Shown: positions 16,688-24,845 of the stretch, piece by piece | Position numbering within the stretch: the stretch's first letter is position 1 | Layout of the letters: the number at the start of each line of letters is the position of its first letter | Source: Nitrososphaera sp. | GTDB lineage: Archaea; Thermoproteota; Nitrososphaeria; Nitrososphaerales; Nitrososphaeraceae | Assembly: GCA_023250885.1 (NCBI GenBank) | Contig: JAHEZV010000004.1 | Location: 1-40,102, forward strand | Length of the DNA stretch: 40,102 nt | Direction: 5' to 3' | Notes under the pieces: generated by a model | The model's database searches: none | Seen by the model: the letters and a program-made list of their open reading frames with translations, nothing else | Told to the model about the DNA's origin: nothing | Program-made: the position numbers and the translations under genes

Positions 16688-17755
16688 ATGAGCTGCTCCG
16701 ACGAGCACGTTTCGCATTTGACTGACAATCTGATCCAGATAACTCCCCAGCTTAAGGCAAGGCTGCAGAAGGCAAAATACGGCGTCTACAACCACTCTGC
16801 AGTGGAGCTCTGTCACTGGACGAAAAAGTCGTTTGCAAACGAGGGCAACTGTTACAAGCACAAGTTCTACGGCATCTCGACCCACCAGTGCATGGAGATG
16901 ACACCGACCGCGATGAACTGCGAAAACAGGTGCATCTACTGCTGGCGCCCTACCGAATTTTACGATACGCTTGAAATGCCAGAGGAGCTTGTGGACGAGC
17001 CCGACGTGATAGTCGAGCAATTGATGGCCGAGCGGAAAAAGCTGATAAACGGCTATTACGGCAACGCAAAGAACGACAAGAAAAAACTTGACGAGTCCCT
17101 GCTTCCAGCCCATTACGCCATTTCGCTGTCAGGCGAGCCCACGATGTACCCCAAGCTGCCACAGCTCGTAAAATATCTGAAGTCGCTCAAAGCGACCAAG
17201 TCGATCTTCCTCGTGACAAACGGTCAGGAGCCGGACATGCTCAGGAGGCTTGCTGCTGAGGACGCTCTGCCCACACAGATCTACCTGTCGACCAACGCGT
17301 CGAACAAAAAAATGTTCCATCAGATCAACAGGCCTATGCACAAGGACGCGTGGGACCGGTGGTGGGAGAGCCTGCGGTTCCTTGCCACTGTCAACACGAG
17401 GACGGTGCTCCGCATGACGCTGATAAGGGGATATAACGACAACAACAATTTTGTCGGCGAGTTTGCGGAAATGATGGCGCGGGGCGACCCGCACTTTATC
17501 GAGCTGAAATCGTACATGCACATCGGCATGTCGAACCAGCGGCTGGAGCAGGACCACATGTTGGAGATGCACGAGGTGAGGGACTTTGCGACAAAATTGT
17601 GCGAAAAGATGCCCTCGTTCAAGGTAATGGACGAGAGCGAAATTTCAAGGATAGTAGTGCTTCAGAACCAGACACGCTACATCGATAGGTGGATCAAGGA
17701 ATACCTGACCGAAACCTATTACCCCCGCATGCTTGCTAAAACATTTCATGTATAG
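16688..17755 (+). CDS. taw1: tRNA 4-demethylwyosine synthase (radical SAM)
   Basis: Taw1/TYW1 builds the tricyclic imidazopurine ring of wyosine derivatives at G37 of tRNA-Phe from N1-methylguanosine and pyruvate. The radical SAM cluster motif is CENRCIYCW. Three more cysteines at exact 13-residue spacing (in CHWTKKS, GNCYKHKFYG and STHQC) match the second iron-sulfur cluster of archaeal Taw1. SGEPTMYPKLP and the region KSYMHIG are typical. The track begins at a TTG (16676); ATG 16688 is preferred because it fits the TATA spacing. The 3' end overlaps the TPM gene by 8 bp. Confidence 0.93.
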   Translation: MSCSDEHVSHLTDNLIQITPQLKARLQKAKYGVYNHSAVELCHWTKKSFANEGNCYKHKFYGISTHQCMEMTPTAMNCENRCIYCWRPTEFYDTLEMPEELVDEPDVIVEQLMAERKKLINGYYGNAKNDKKKLDESLLPAHYAISLSGEPTMYPKLPQLVKYLKSLKATKSIFLVTNGQEPDMLRRLAAEDALPTQIYLSTNASNKKMFHQINRPMHKDAWDRWWESLRFLATVNTRTVLRMTLIRGYNDNNNFVGEFAEMMARGDPHFIELKSYMHIGMSNQRLEQDHMLEMHEVRDFATKLCEKMPSFKVMDESEISRIVVLQNQTRYIDRWIKEYLTETYYPRMLAKTFHV

Positions 17756-18487
17756 AGGCAGGCTCGTTTTTGCCGTCTCTTTGACTGCAGTCTCCATTGC
17801 TGGCTCGTTCTACCTTCTGGCTTATTCGCAGACCGGCTCGCGCCCGGGTAACATTTACGATTATGCAGGAATGATCAGAGACCGCTACGAAGCGATCATT
17901 GACGACTATATCAGGCAGGCAGGCGGACGCCAACACCACTGCAGAGATCGTGATCTACACCATCTCGAGCTTTGTGGGGCACGGCATAACAAAGGATGGA
18001 CAGGAGATTCAGGACAGGGACATGCTTGCAAATTGCATCTTTAACGAAGTATCCTTGGACGGTGTCAAGGGCATCGGCAAGAAGGGCAAGGACAATGGGG
18101 TGCTCAGCCTGTATTCGCTAGAGCGCGACGCAGGCGGCGGCTCGATACGCATCGAGGTCGGCAAGGGGCTTGAAGGTGACATAACAGACGGGACTGCCGG
18201 CGCGATATTGGAAACCTATCTGGTCCCTGCTAGGAATGAATACGAAAACACTGAGATGCCGAAGTATTTGACGAGGCATTTTACAACACAGTGGCCGTCC
18301 GTGCCGGCGAGATCGGCTATGCTGCCGGTTCGACCCGGGTTTTGAAGAGCCAACCGAAACGTTTGAAGACCAGCTCTCTGTCTGGGTGCCGATCATCATT
18401 TTCATTGCCATTGTAGTGATTGTCTCCATCTTAAGGAAGGGGCGCTGCAGAGGCTACTACGGAGGGGACAGGGGTGCAAGCAGATGA
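17748..18487 (+). pseudogene. Secreted TPM-domain (YgcG-like) protein gene broken by several frameshifts
   Basis: Pieces in different frames join into one TPM-domain protein. Frame one gives a signal peptide (LVFAVSLTAVSIAGSFYLLA) and NIYDYAGMIRDRYEAIIDDYI. After AGGC x3 (17913-17924) the protein continues one frame over as ADANTTAEIVIYTIS through DGTAGAILETYLVP. Near 18255-18275 it shifts again to VFDEAFYNTVAVRAGEIGYA. Near 18320-18335 it shifts to FDPGFEEPTETFEDQ, a membrane helix VWVPIIIFIAIVVIVSIL, and a Gly-rich tail ending DRGASR, as in the family. TPM genes often sit beside lemA, which follows directly. At least three indels are needed to explain it. Confidence 0.8.
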
Positions 18488-18535
18488 TTGCCATTAAAGT
18501 AATATGCGACCGCTCTTTCCATTCATAATGAAATC

Positions 18536-19144
18536 ATGGTAGACAAGGCCGTCATTGCTGCAATTGCAGGCATCGCGATAATTGCCATAATAATAGGCGC
18601 CCTGTACGGCATGTACTTTTCAGGATACAACGCCGCGCAGGCAAAGGACGAGAACGTGAAAAAACTTGCTGGGGATGTAGATGTACAGTTGCAAAGAAGG
18701 TATGACCTTATACCCAATCTGGTAAATTCAGTCAAAGGGTACATACAATTTGAGAGTAGCCTGCTCCAGAACATCACGAAACTGAGGACGGATTGGCAGA
18801 GAGCCCCCACAGTAAATGACAGGGTAGAGACAAGCAATCAGATTGAGCAAGCTCTCAGCAAGCTGATCTTCACATATGAGCAATATCCAGACCTCAAGAC
18901 AGACCAGACATTGGTAAGGCTGATGGACGAGCTCGCCGGCACCGAGAACCGGATTGCAGTGGCAAGGACTTACTACAACGACGGCGTGCGCGACTTTAAC
19001 ACCAACCTCAGGACGTTCCCGAACAACATGTTCAATGAAGGTGGATTCCTAGGAGCCAAGCCGTGGGGATTGGAGCAGTACCCCGCCTACGAAGCGACGG
19101 CACAGGCGCAGACAACAGTCCCGCAGGTAAACCTTACTTCATAG
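18536..19144 (+). CDS. lemA: LemA family membrane-anchored protein
   Basis: The 202-aa protein has one N-terminal membrane helix (AVIAAIAGIAIIAIIIGALYG) followed by a long helical domain. QRRYDLIPNLVNSVKGYIQFE and ENRIAVARTYYNDGVRDFNT are the LemA signatures. LemA proteins are common, of unsettled function, and often paired with TPM-domain proteins; here the TPM partner is the broken gene just upstream. A TATA-like GTAATATGCG lies about 33 bp before the ATG. Its 3' end overlaps rdgB tail to tail by 11 bp. Confidence 0.92.
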   Translation: MVDKAVIAAIAGIAIIAIIIGALYGMYFSGYNAAQAKDENVKKLAGDVDVQLQRRYDLIPNLVNSVKGYIQFESSLLQNITKLRTDWQRAPTVNDRVETSNQIEQALSKLIFTYEQYPDLKTDQTLVRLMDELAGTENRIAVARTYYNDGVRDFNTNLRTFPNNMFNEGGFLGAKPWGLEQYPAYEATAQAQTTVPQVNLTS

Positions 19145-19682
19145 TATACCACTGGGCAAAGTTGTCGAGCGCCTTTTTGCGGTGCGAGTACTCGTTTTTC
19201 TTTTCTTTGAGTTGCGCAAACGTAAGATTGGTGCCAGCAGGGACAAAGATAGGGTCGTAGCCCCAGCCGCCCTCGGTTATTTTATCGGATATCCTGCCGT
19301 CAACCCTTCCCTCCGATATCGACAGGTGCCTGCCGTCGTAGAATGCTATCAGGGATCTGAATGACGCTGCCCTGTCGGCTGATCCTGCAAGCAGCTTCAT
19401 GATGCCGTCGTTTCCTATCGTCTTGAATGCGTGCGACGAGTACTGGCCGGGAAAGCCTTTCAATGCGTCAATAAACATGCCGTCGTCTTCGACTATTACC
19501 GCCATGCCGACCTGCGCAAACGCGCTCTTTGCCTTTTCACCTGCAATATCTTCAAGCAAGAATGACTGGATCTCGACCAAGTTTACCTGGGCAAAGTCGA
19601 CTGCAATGCCATGCGTTGAGAGTATCGACTGGACTTCGCGGTACTTGTTCTGGTTGGTGCTTGCAAAGGTTACGGCTTGCAT
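19134..19682 (-). CDS. rdgB: XTP/dITP pyrophosphatase (RdgB/HAM1 family)
   Basis: This house-cleaning enzyme hydrolyses non-canonical purine nucleotides (XTP, dITP) to monophosphates and keeps them out of nucleic acids. VTFASTNQNKYREVQSIL is the N-terminal phosphate-binding signature, VIVEDDGMFIDALKGFPG the central motif with the metal/catalytic acid region, and EGGWGYDPIFVP with SHRKKAL the C-terminal motifs. Length 182 aa is normal. It abuts the bud32 stop with no spacer, so it is co-transcribed with bud32. Confidence 0.95.
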   Translation of the reverse strand: MQAVTFASTNQNKYREVQSILSTHGIAVDFAQVNLVEIQSFLLEDIAGEKAKSAFAQVGMAVIVEDDGMFIDALKGFPGQYSSHAFKTIGNDGIMKLLAGSADRAASFRSLIAFYDGRHLSISEGRVDGRISDKITEGGWGYDPIFVPAGTNLTFAQLKEKKNEYSHRKKALDNFAQWYTMK

Positions 19683-20315
19683 CTAAGTCACCCGCGCGTA
19701 CCTGCCCCGCTGCTCTATTTCCTTTACGTTTTCCAGAATTTTCTCTGTTCGTTTCCTGCCTGCGACACTTGCGTACCCCTCTACAAAGCGCGGGAACGCT
19801 TTCTTGACCGCAATGTGCGCGCTGGTAAAAACTTCTTTTATTAATCGTATGTCGGTGGCCATATCCTCCACGCGTTCCGAATAGTACGACAGGCCAAAGT
19901 CGAGCAGGACGAGCTTTTTGTTTGTGATAAAGTTTGAAGTCGTGAGGTCGCCGTGGATTATGTTGCTTGCGTGCAGCATGGCGGCGTAGCAGCCCATTTC
20001 GTAGCAGAGGTCTGGCGTCATTGTGTCCCTGACGTTTTCGCCCTCCACGAACTCCATTATTATTTCGGCATTGACAGGATCGACAAAATGCACAAACGGC
20101 GTCATGACGCCGGCGGCCTTGGCCGCGGACATGAAATTAGCTTCGTGTACCGTCCTCTGCTTCCTGATTGTCGCGTCCAGTTCCTCGTGCCTGTACGGCT
20201 TTGGCGTTCGCACCTTGGAGACCGCCTGTCTCCCGCTCCATTCTACAAGATAGATATCTGCCTCCGCGCCTCTTTTTTCCAGCCGTGGCTGCAATAGTAA
20301 TATAACCTCGGGCAT
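19683..20315 (-). CDS. bud32: Kae1-associated atypical kinase/ATPase Bud32
   Basis: Bud32 is the small kinase-fold ATPase of the KEOPS complex, which makes t6A at position 37 of ANN-decoding tRNAs with Kae1. Present are RGAEADIYLVEW (glycine-loop equivalent), IIHGDLTTSNFI (catalytic loop) and LVLLDFGLSYYSE (DFG). The ORF track extends 42 residues too far upstream; the ATG at 20315 starts MPEVILLLQPRLEKRGAEAD and gives the usual ~210 aa. Kae1 is encoded nearby as a separate gene, whereas some archaea fuse the two. Confidence 0.93.
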   Translation of the reverse strand: MPEVILLLQPRLEKRGAEADIYLVEWSGRQAVSKVRTPKPYRHEELDATIRKQRTVHEANFMSAAKAAGVMTPFVHFVDPVNAEIIMEFVEGENVRDTMTPDLCYEMGCYAAMLHASNIIHGDLTTSNFITNKKLVLLDFGLSYYSERVEDMATDIRLIKEVFTSAHIAVKKAFPRFVEGYASVAGRKRTEKILENVKEIEQRGRYARVT

Positions 20316-20327
20316 CGAGATAAAAAC

Positions 20328-20648
20328 GTGGTGAGTTTCGAGCCGGCGCCCGGGGAGAAGGTGGTCCTTGACGAGGACTGCGCCGAGGACAAGCTGAGAA
20401 ATGGCTTGCTCTTCCTTACTGACCGCAGGCTCGTGTTCCAAAAGACGCAGGGTAGGATGGCCACCTTCTCAAAAAAGGAAGGCGAAGTTATCATAGATAT
20501 GCCGCTGAACAAGATATCGTCCGTCAGGGCCGAAGGATTCCTTGTGAAAAAGCTGGTCGTCGTGTCCGACGACCAGACCTACAAGTTCGGCGTGTTTAGC
20601 AACGGCAAGTGGGAACGCCAGATAAAGCAGCTCATCAGCGCCAGCTGA
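20328..20648 (+). CDS. Small PH/GRAM-like domain protein (106 aa)
   Basis: The protein has the bacterial/archaeal PH-like pattern: RNGLLFLTDRRLVFQKTQG, then MATFSKKEGEVIIDMPLNKISSVRAEGFL and KKLVVVSDDQTYKFGVF, alternating strands ending in a helix. No catalytic motif is present. It starts at GTG 20328 (or 20331), only 12 bp from the divergent bud32 start, and its last 14 bp overlap kae1. A TATA-like AGTAATATAACC (about 20296-20307) lies inside bud32. It is the only plus-strand gene inside the kae1-bud32-rdgB block. Confidence 0.75.
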   Translation: MVSFEPAPGEKVVLDEDCAEDKLRNGLLFLTDRRLVFQKTQGRMATFSKKEGEVIIDMPLNKISSVRAEGFLVKKLVVVSDDQTYKFGVFSNGKWERQIKQLISAS

Positions 20649-21624
20649 CGTCCACGGTGTCGAGCCGCCATGACTGCTGAACAAACGACTTTTCCATCTT
20701 GACGTGCTTTTTTGTAGTCTGGTATTCCTGAATCGCGGTCCACGCGATCTGCGCCCCATTGTCGCCGGCAAACTTTAGTGGGCACACAAACAGTTTGGCT
20801 CCTTGGCGGCTGCACGCGGCTTCAAGCATCTGGGCAAGCCTCTTGTTTGCGGCTACTCCGCCCACTATCATCATCTCTTTCTTGCCGGTGAATGAAAGGG
20901 CACGCTCGACTGCCTCTGCTAGCATTGCAAACGCTGTCTCCTGCAGCGAGTAGCACGTATCAGCCACCTGTGCCCTGCCCGACGCAAGCCTTATCGCAGC
21001 AGTCAGGAGGCCGGAAAATGAAACGTCGTTTCCCTTGACGATGTATGGCAGCTGCAGGTATTTGCCTGCCGACTGGACTGCGAGCTGCTCGATCCTGCCG
21101 CCGCACGGCGACGCAAAGCCAAGCGCCCTTCCAAACTGGTCAAGCAGTTGGCCTGCGGTGATGTCAAGCGTTTCTCCAAAGACGCGCCACCGGCCATGAG
21201 AGAATGCAAGTATCATGGTGTGGCCTCCAGACACCAGCAGGACGAGCGGATCGGAGGCACCGGTGAGCATCGCACCAAGCTCTAGGTGGCCGAGGGCGTG
21301 ATTGACCGGCACCAGTGGCTTTTTGTTAAAGCCGGCCACCGTCCTTGCAACAACAGCGCCGACGCGAAGGCACGGCCCGAGCCCCGGCCCGGCAGAGTAG
21401 CCGACAATGCCGACGTCCTTCATCGAGACGCCTGCAGACTGTAGCGATTGCCGGAAAAGACCGGTGCTGACTTCCATGTGGTGGCGCGACGCTTCGCGCG
21501 GGTGTATCCCGCTGCCTTCAGGCGCCTTGTAGAGGTCGCGCTCGTCAGACAGTACTTTGCCTGTCGAGTCGACTATCGAGCATCCAAACGTGTGCGCAGT
21601 GCTTTCAACCCCAAGGCATAGCAT
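20635..21624 (-). CDS. kae1: tRNA N6-threonylcarbamoyladenosine synthase Kae1
   Basis: Kae1 (TsaD/OSGEP family) transfers threonylcarbamoyl to A37 of tRNA within KEOPS. The fold is ASKHA. Metal-binding histidines lie in HPREASRHHMEV and the nucleotide-binding motifs are YSAGPGLGPCLRVG, LLVSGGHTMI and IVGGVAANKRL. The protein is 329 aa, a normal length for the unfused form. It starts 2 bp after the GTPase gene and is probably co-transcribed with it. Confidence 0.95.
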   Translation of the reverse strand: MLCLGVESTAHTFGCSIVDSTGKVLSDERDLYKAPEGSGIHPREASRHHMEVSTGLFRQSLQSAGVSMKDVGIVGYSAGPGLGPCLRVGAVVARTVAGFNKKPLVPVNHALGHLELGAMLTGASDPLVLLVSGGHTMILAFSHGRWRVFGETLDITAGQLLDQFGRALGFASPCGGRIEQLAVQSAGKYLQLPYIVKGNDVSFSGLLTAAIRLASGRAQVADTCYSLQETAFAMLAEAVERALSFTGKKEMMIVGGVAANKRLAQMLEAACSRQGAKLFVCPLKFAGDNGAQIAWTAIQEYQTTKKHVKMEKSFVQQSWRLDTVDVSWR

Positions 21625-21626
21625 TG

Positions 21627-22829
21627 CTATCCCCTGCTTGTCGCCGACACTATTTTAATCACGTCGCTGCTTTTCAGCTTGTGGTCTGCACCTATCCTCT
21701 GCTTTGTCCTTGCGTCGACTGCGTACAGGAACCCTCTTGCAAGGTCGGCGTGCACTGTGTCTGCAAGGTCTTTTGCAGTCGAGCCTTCGGGCAATAGCCT
21801 GACGTCTGGCAGGACGTTCCCCTTCTTGTCTGCAAGTTTGAACTCGTCTTCCACCGGGTAGACTGCCACCATGCGCAGCAGTTTGAAGCAGGCGATGTTG
21901 ATTGCCTCCTGCACTCCGGTCGAGCCGTATTTCTGCATGAGCGTTCTTACTATGTCGAGTGCCTTTTGCTGCTGTGCGTTAAGTGTGACATTTGGCTTGA
22001 CATCAAACGAGCTGTCGCCTGGTAGGTAATGGAGCACGCCCTTCTTTGATGCCTTTCTCAGTAGCGCTTCAGCCTCTGAGGCGCACGGAACCACTTCAAG
22101 GCCGGCTGACTTCATCTTCTCGATGTTGGCCTCTGCCGAGGGCAGATCGGCCTTGTTAGCCGCTACCACAAATGGCCTGGCTTTTGCCCGCAGTATTTTG
22201 CAGAACGCAAAAATGTCCTCCTTTGTCCAGCTCACCGGCTTTTTCATTGCAAGACCTGACGTGTGAATTGCGGCTGCGATTACCGGCTCGCTTATTGCAA
22301 GGCCAGACAGTCGCTTGGCAAGCATCTGCTCCAGCTTTTGGCCCAGACCTTCGGCCTCTCTGGCGTTTTTGCCCCAGTCCCGCCCTACCAGAGCGGCAAG
22401 CCAGAGGTCGAACTCTTCTTCCACAAAGGTGATGTCAAACATCGGGTTGCCAGTTCCTGCCGGCACCGACCTCCCGTTGCCGTCAGTCGTGCCCGAAGCG
22501 TCCACGACATGTATGAGCGCGTCTGCCTGCCTCGCGTCGTCGAGGAACTTGTTGCCAAGCCCCTTTCCGGCGTGGGCTCCCGGGACGAGGCCCGCCACGT
22601 CGACCAGCTTTACCGGAATGAACCTGTTGCCGTCGATGCACATCGAGTGCACGGGGTTGTCCTGAACGCCAAACTCGCGGCAGATGCATTTTACCCTTGC
22701 ATAGGCTATTCCAACGTTGGGCTCAATAGTTGTAAACGGATAATTGGCGGCTGGGACTGCAAGCTCTGTTGCCGCGTTAAAGAAGGTGGACTTGCCGACA
22801 TTAGCCTTGCCAATCAAGCCTATAATCAA
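21627..22829 (-). CDS. YchF/DRG-type Obg-family GTPase with C-terminal TGS domain
   Basis: G1 is GKANVGKST, the switch region includes PFTTIEPNVG, G3 is DVAGLVPGAHAGKGLGN and G4 is NKADLP. An insert of helices follows, and the last ~80 residues form a TGS domain (VYPVEDEFKLADKKGNVLPDV, HADLARGFLYAVDARTK). This is the archaeal YchF-related group, thought to be ribosome-associated. The start codon is TTG (22829), since the conserved MIIGLIGKANVG begins there and no ATG is available. It lies directly upstream of kae1, 2 bp apart. Confidence 0.9.
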   Translation of the reverse strand: MIIGLIGKANVGKSTFFNAATELAVPAANYPFTTIEPNVGIAYARVKCICREFGVQDNPVHSMCIDGNRFIPVKLVDVAGLVPGAHAGKGLGNKFLDDARQADALIHVVDASGTTDGNGRSVPAGTGNPMFDITFVEEEFDLWLAALVGRDWGKNAREAEGLGQKLEQMLAKRLSGLAISEPVIAAAIHTSGLAMKKPVSWTKEDIFAFCKILRAKARPFVVAANKADLPSAEANIEKMKSAGLEVVPCASEAEALLRKASKKGVLHYLPGDSSFDVKPNVTLNAQQQKALDIVRTLMQKYGSTGVQEAINIACFKLLRMVAVYPVEDEFKLADKKGNVLPDVRLLPEGSTAKDLADTVHADLARGFLYAVDARTKQRIGADHKLKSSDVIKIVSATSRG

Positions 22830-22876
22830 ATTACGCTTGTTTTGGCCCAGCCCGAATTAATGTCTTTCAAGATTTA

Positions 22877-23378
22877 ATGAATTGCGGGCGCGATACTGGC
22901 GCGTTGAAAGAGTTTGCGCGGCTCGTCAAAAAGCTCGGGCTTGAGAGGCACCCGGAGGGCGGGTACTTAAAGCAGACATACAGGTCTGACACCATGGTAA
23001 ATGTCGAAGGGTTTAATGGGCCGCGGGACACTTCAACCGCGATCTATTACATGCTGGTCGGCGGCGATTTTTCTGCATTCCACGGGATCAGGTCAGGCGA
23101 GGTCTGGCACTATATGCAGGGGGCTCGATACGCTCTACGCAATAGACAAGGATGGGAAACTGTCAAAGATAAAGATCGGCAGGTGCGGGACACCTCAAGC
23201 AGTCGTAAAGGCCAACACTTGGTTTGCGGCGGCGCTTGACAGCACAAAATCATACTCCTTGCTTGGCTGCACCATGTCTCCGGACTTGGACTACCGCGAC
23301 TGGGAACTTGCCAAAAGGGGCGAGCTTGTCATGATATATCTGCAGCACAGAAAGGTCATTGAGAGATACACAAAATAG
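22877..23378 (+). pseudogene. DUF985-type cupin gene with a frameshift in a G5 run
   Basis: Two plus-strand frames combine into one cupin-like protein. Frame one carries LGLERHPEGGYLKQTYRS, STAIYYMLVGGDFSAFH and the metal-site region SGEVWHYMQG. Frame two carries LDTLYAIDKDGKLSKIKIG, QAVVKANTWFAA, YSLLGCTMSPDLDYRDWELA and the stop. At the junction the DNA reads CAGGGGGCTC (G5 at 23119-23123); with four G the codons CAG GGG CTC GAT restore a continuous frame. The intact protein would be about 166 aa. It could be a pseudogene, slippage-expressed or a base-calling error. It is divergent from the GTPase gene by 47 bp. Confidence 0.8.
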
Positions 23379-23400
23379 GCGCTGCCCTCAAACCATCGTC

Positions 23401-24153
23401 ATGGCCAAGCCGGCGGCGGTGTGCATCATAAGTGGCGGGCTCGATTCTGTCTGCTACGCTGCTTCGCTTGCAGCCAACGACGGCTATGATCTTTACTTGC
23501 TGACGTTTGCGTACGGCCAGCGCGCAAACCGCGAAATAGAGCGCGCCCGGTATTTCGCCAAGGTGCTGAAGGCAAAGGACCACAAGGTGGTCGACATCAG
23601 CTTCATGAAGTCGCTCTATGGCAAAAGCAACGCCCTGACGGACAGCGGGCAAGAGCTGTCACATGATTTTTCGCAGAGCCTGGTGGTCCCTGTCCGCAAT
23701 GCCATATTCCTGACAATAGCCACTGCGTGGGCGATTAGCATAAACGCCAAGGTTGTCGCCTACGGGGCGCACACCGGCGACATCCCGCACTATCCTGACT
23801 GCCGGCCGGCGTTTGTCAGCGCGATAAATGAAGCGCTCAACATTGCCGAGTCTGACAGCATCATTGCCGGCCAGCGGCAGAAAATAACGATGCTGTCGCC
23901 GGCCGTGATGGGCCTTGACAAGCCGGAGCTGCTCAAGGCCGGCTACAAGATACTGGGTGACAGGATATTCCAGACGTGGAGCTGCTACTCTGACGGGGTC
24001 AGGGCTGGAAGCGGCTATTTGCACTGCGGGTGTTGCGAATCGTGTATAAATAGGAAAAACGCATTCACCACTGCACGGATAGAGGACGAAACTAATTATG
24101 CGACAGAAAGCCGCGGCAAGCTCAAGGGTAAAGCTAAGCGAGATATTCACTAG
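23401..24153 (+). CDS. queC: 7-cyano-7-deazaguanine (preQ0) synthase
   Basis: QueC uses ATP and ammonia to convert 7-carboxy-7-deazaguanine to preQ0, precursor of archaeosine in archaeal tRNA. The PP-loop is SGGLDSVCYA, the family motif GAHTGDIPHYPDCRPAF follows, and the C-terminal zinc site is HCGCCESCINRKNAF. The track start at 23359 lies inside the cupin gene; ATG 23401 (MAKPAAVCIISGGLDS) fits the family. It overlaps queE by 56 bp, so the two are translationally linked. Confidence 0.94.
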   Translation: MAKPAAVCIISGGLDSVCYAASLAANDGYDLYLLTFAYGQRANREIERARYFAKVLKAKDHKVVDISFMKSLYGKSNALTDSGQELSHDFSQSLVVPVRNAIFLTIATAWAISINAKVVAYGAHTGDIPHYPDCRPAFVSAINEALNIAESDSIIAGQRQKITMLSPAVMGLDKPELLKAGYKILGDRIFQTWSCYSDGVRAGSGYLHCGCCESCINRKNAFTTARIEDETNYATESRGKLKGKAKRDIH

Positions 24154-24835
24154 CATCGAGGGAGAGGGTATACTGTTTGGCACCAAGACGATGTTTGTTA
24201 GGCTGGCGGGGTGCCCGCTGAAATGCCACTGGTGCGACACGCCCTACGCGCTCCCGCTTGACAGCGGCTCCGACTTCTCTATAGCGGAGGTAAAGGAGCT
24301 GATTTCAAAGAACCGTCACCCCAACACCTACAAGGTCAACTTTACCGGCGGCGAGCCACTGGTGCAGCACGAGGCGGTCATTGAACTTGCGAAATTTGTC
24401 CGGCAGAAGGGCCTCAGGACGTATCTGGAGTCGGCCTGCTACGACTCGGCTAGGTTTGCCAAGGTCCTTCCCTACATCGACCTTGTGAAGGTGGAGTTCA
24501 AGCTGAAGGACTCGAAAGTGTTGGACGAAAAGCACTACGGCAGCCTGCTGCGGAGCGAGCTTGAGTGCCTCAAGCTGGCGGTCAGCAGCGGCAAAACATC
24601 CTATATCAAAGTAGTAGTAACAAATTCGTCAAGCCTTAAAGAATTTAAGGAATTGGTACGCGAGGTGTTCAGAGTGGCAAAGCCAGCGGAGATAGCAGGA
24701 TTTATAATACAGCCAAGCTATAAAATTGACGAGCCAACGTTGGATGTGCTTTTTGGCTTTTATGACGCTGTCTACCCAGTGTACGATCAGGTCCGGGTCG
24801 TGCCGCAGCTGCACAAGATCATAGGAGTCAGGTAA
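24098..24835 (+). CDS. queE: 7-carboxy-7-deazaguanine synthase (radical SAM)
   Basis: QueE rearranges 6-carboxytetrahydropterin into 7-carboxy-7-deazaguanine. The N-terminus has FTSIEGEGILFGTKTMFVR, the cluster motif is CPLKCHWCDTPYA and the SAM-binding glycine motif is NFTGGEPLVQ. At 245 aa it is normal length. It begins inside queC and is followed 10 bp later by folE. QueD, needed between FolE and QueE, is not in the window. Confidence 0.94.
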   Translation: MRQKAAASSRVKLSEIFTSIEGEGILFGTKTMFVRLAGCPLKCHWCDTPYALPLDSGSDFSIAEVKELISKNRHPNTYKVNFTGGEPLVQHEAVIELAKFVRQKGLRTYLESACYDSARFAKVLPYIDLVKVEFKLKDSKVLDEKHYGSLLRSELECLKLAVSSGKTSYIKVVVTNSSSLKEFKELVREVFRVAKPAEIAGFIIQPSYKIDEPTLDVLFGFYDAVYPVYDQVRVVPQLHKIIGVR

Positions 24836-24845
24836 AAATCAAGAA

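Noticed and set aside
15935-17113. 392-aa minus-strand ORF listed in the track
   Set aside because: Only the middle section (from MAADTGK at 16630) is real Nif3-like protein. The upstream part is antisense to taw1 and the part after the A7 run is out of frame.
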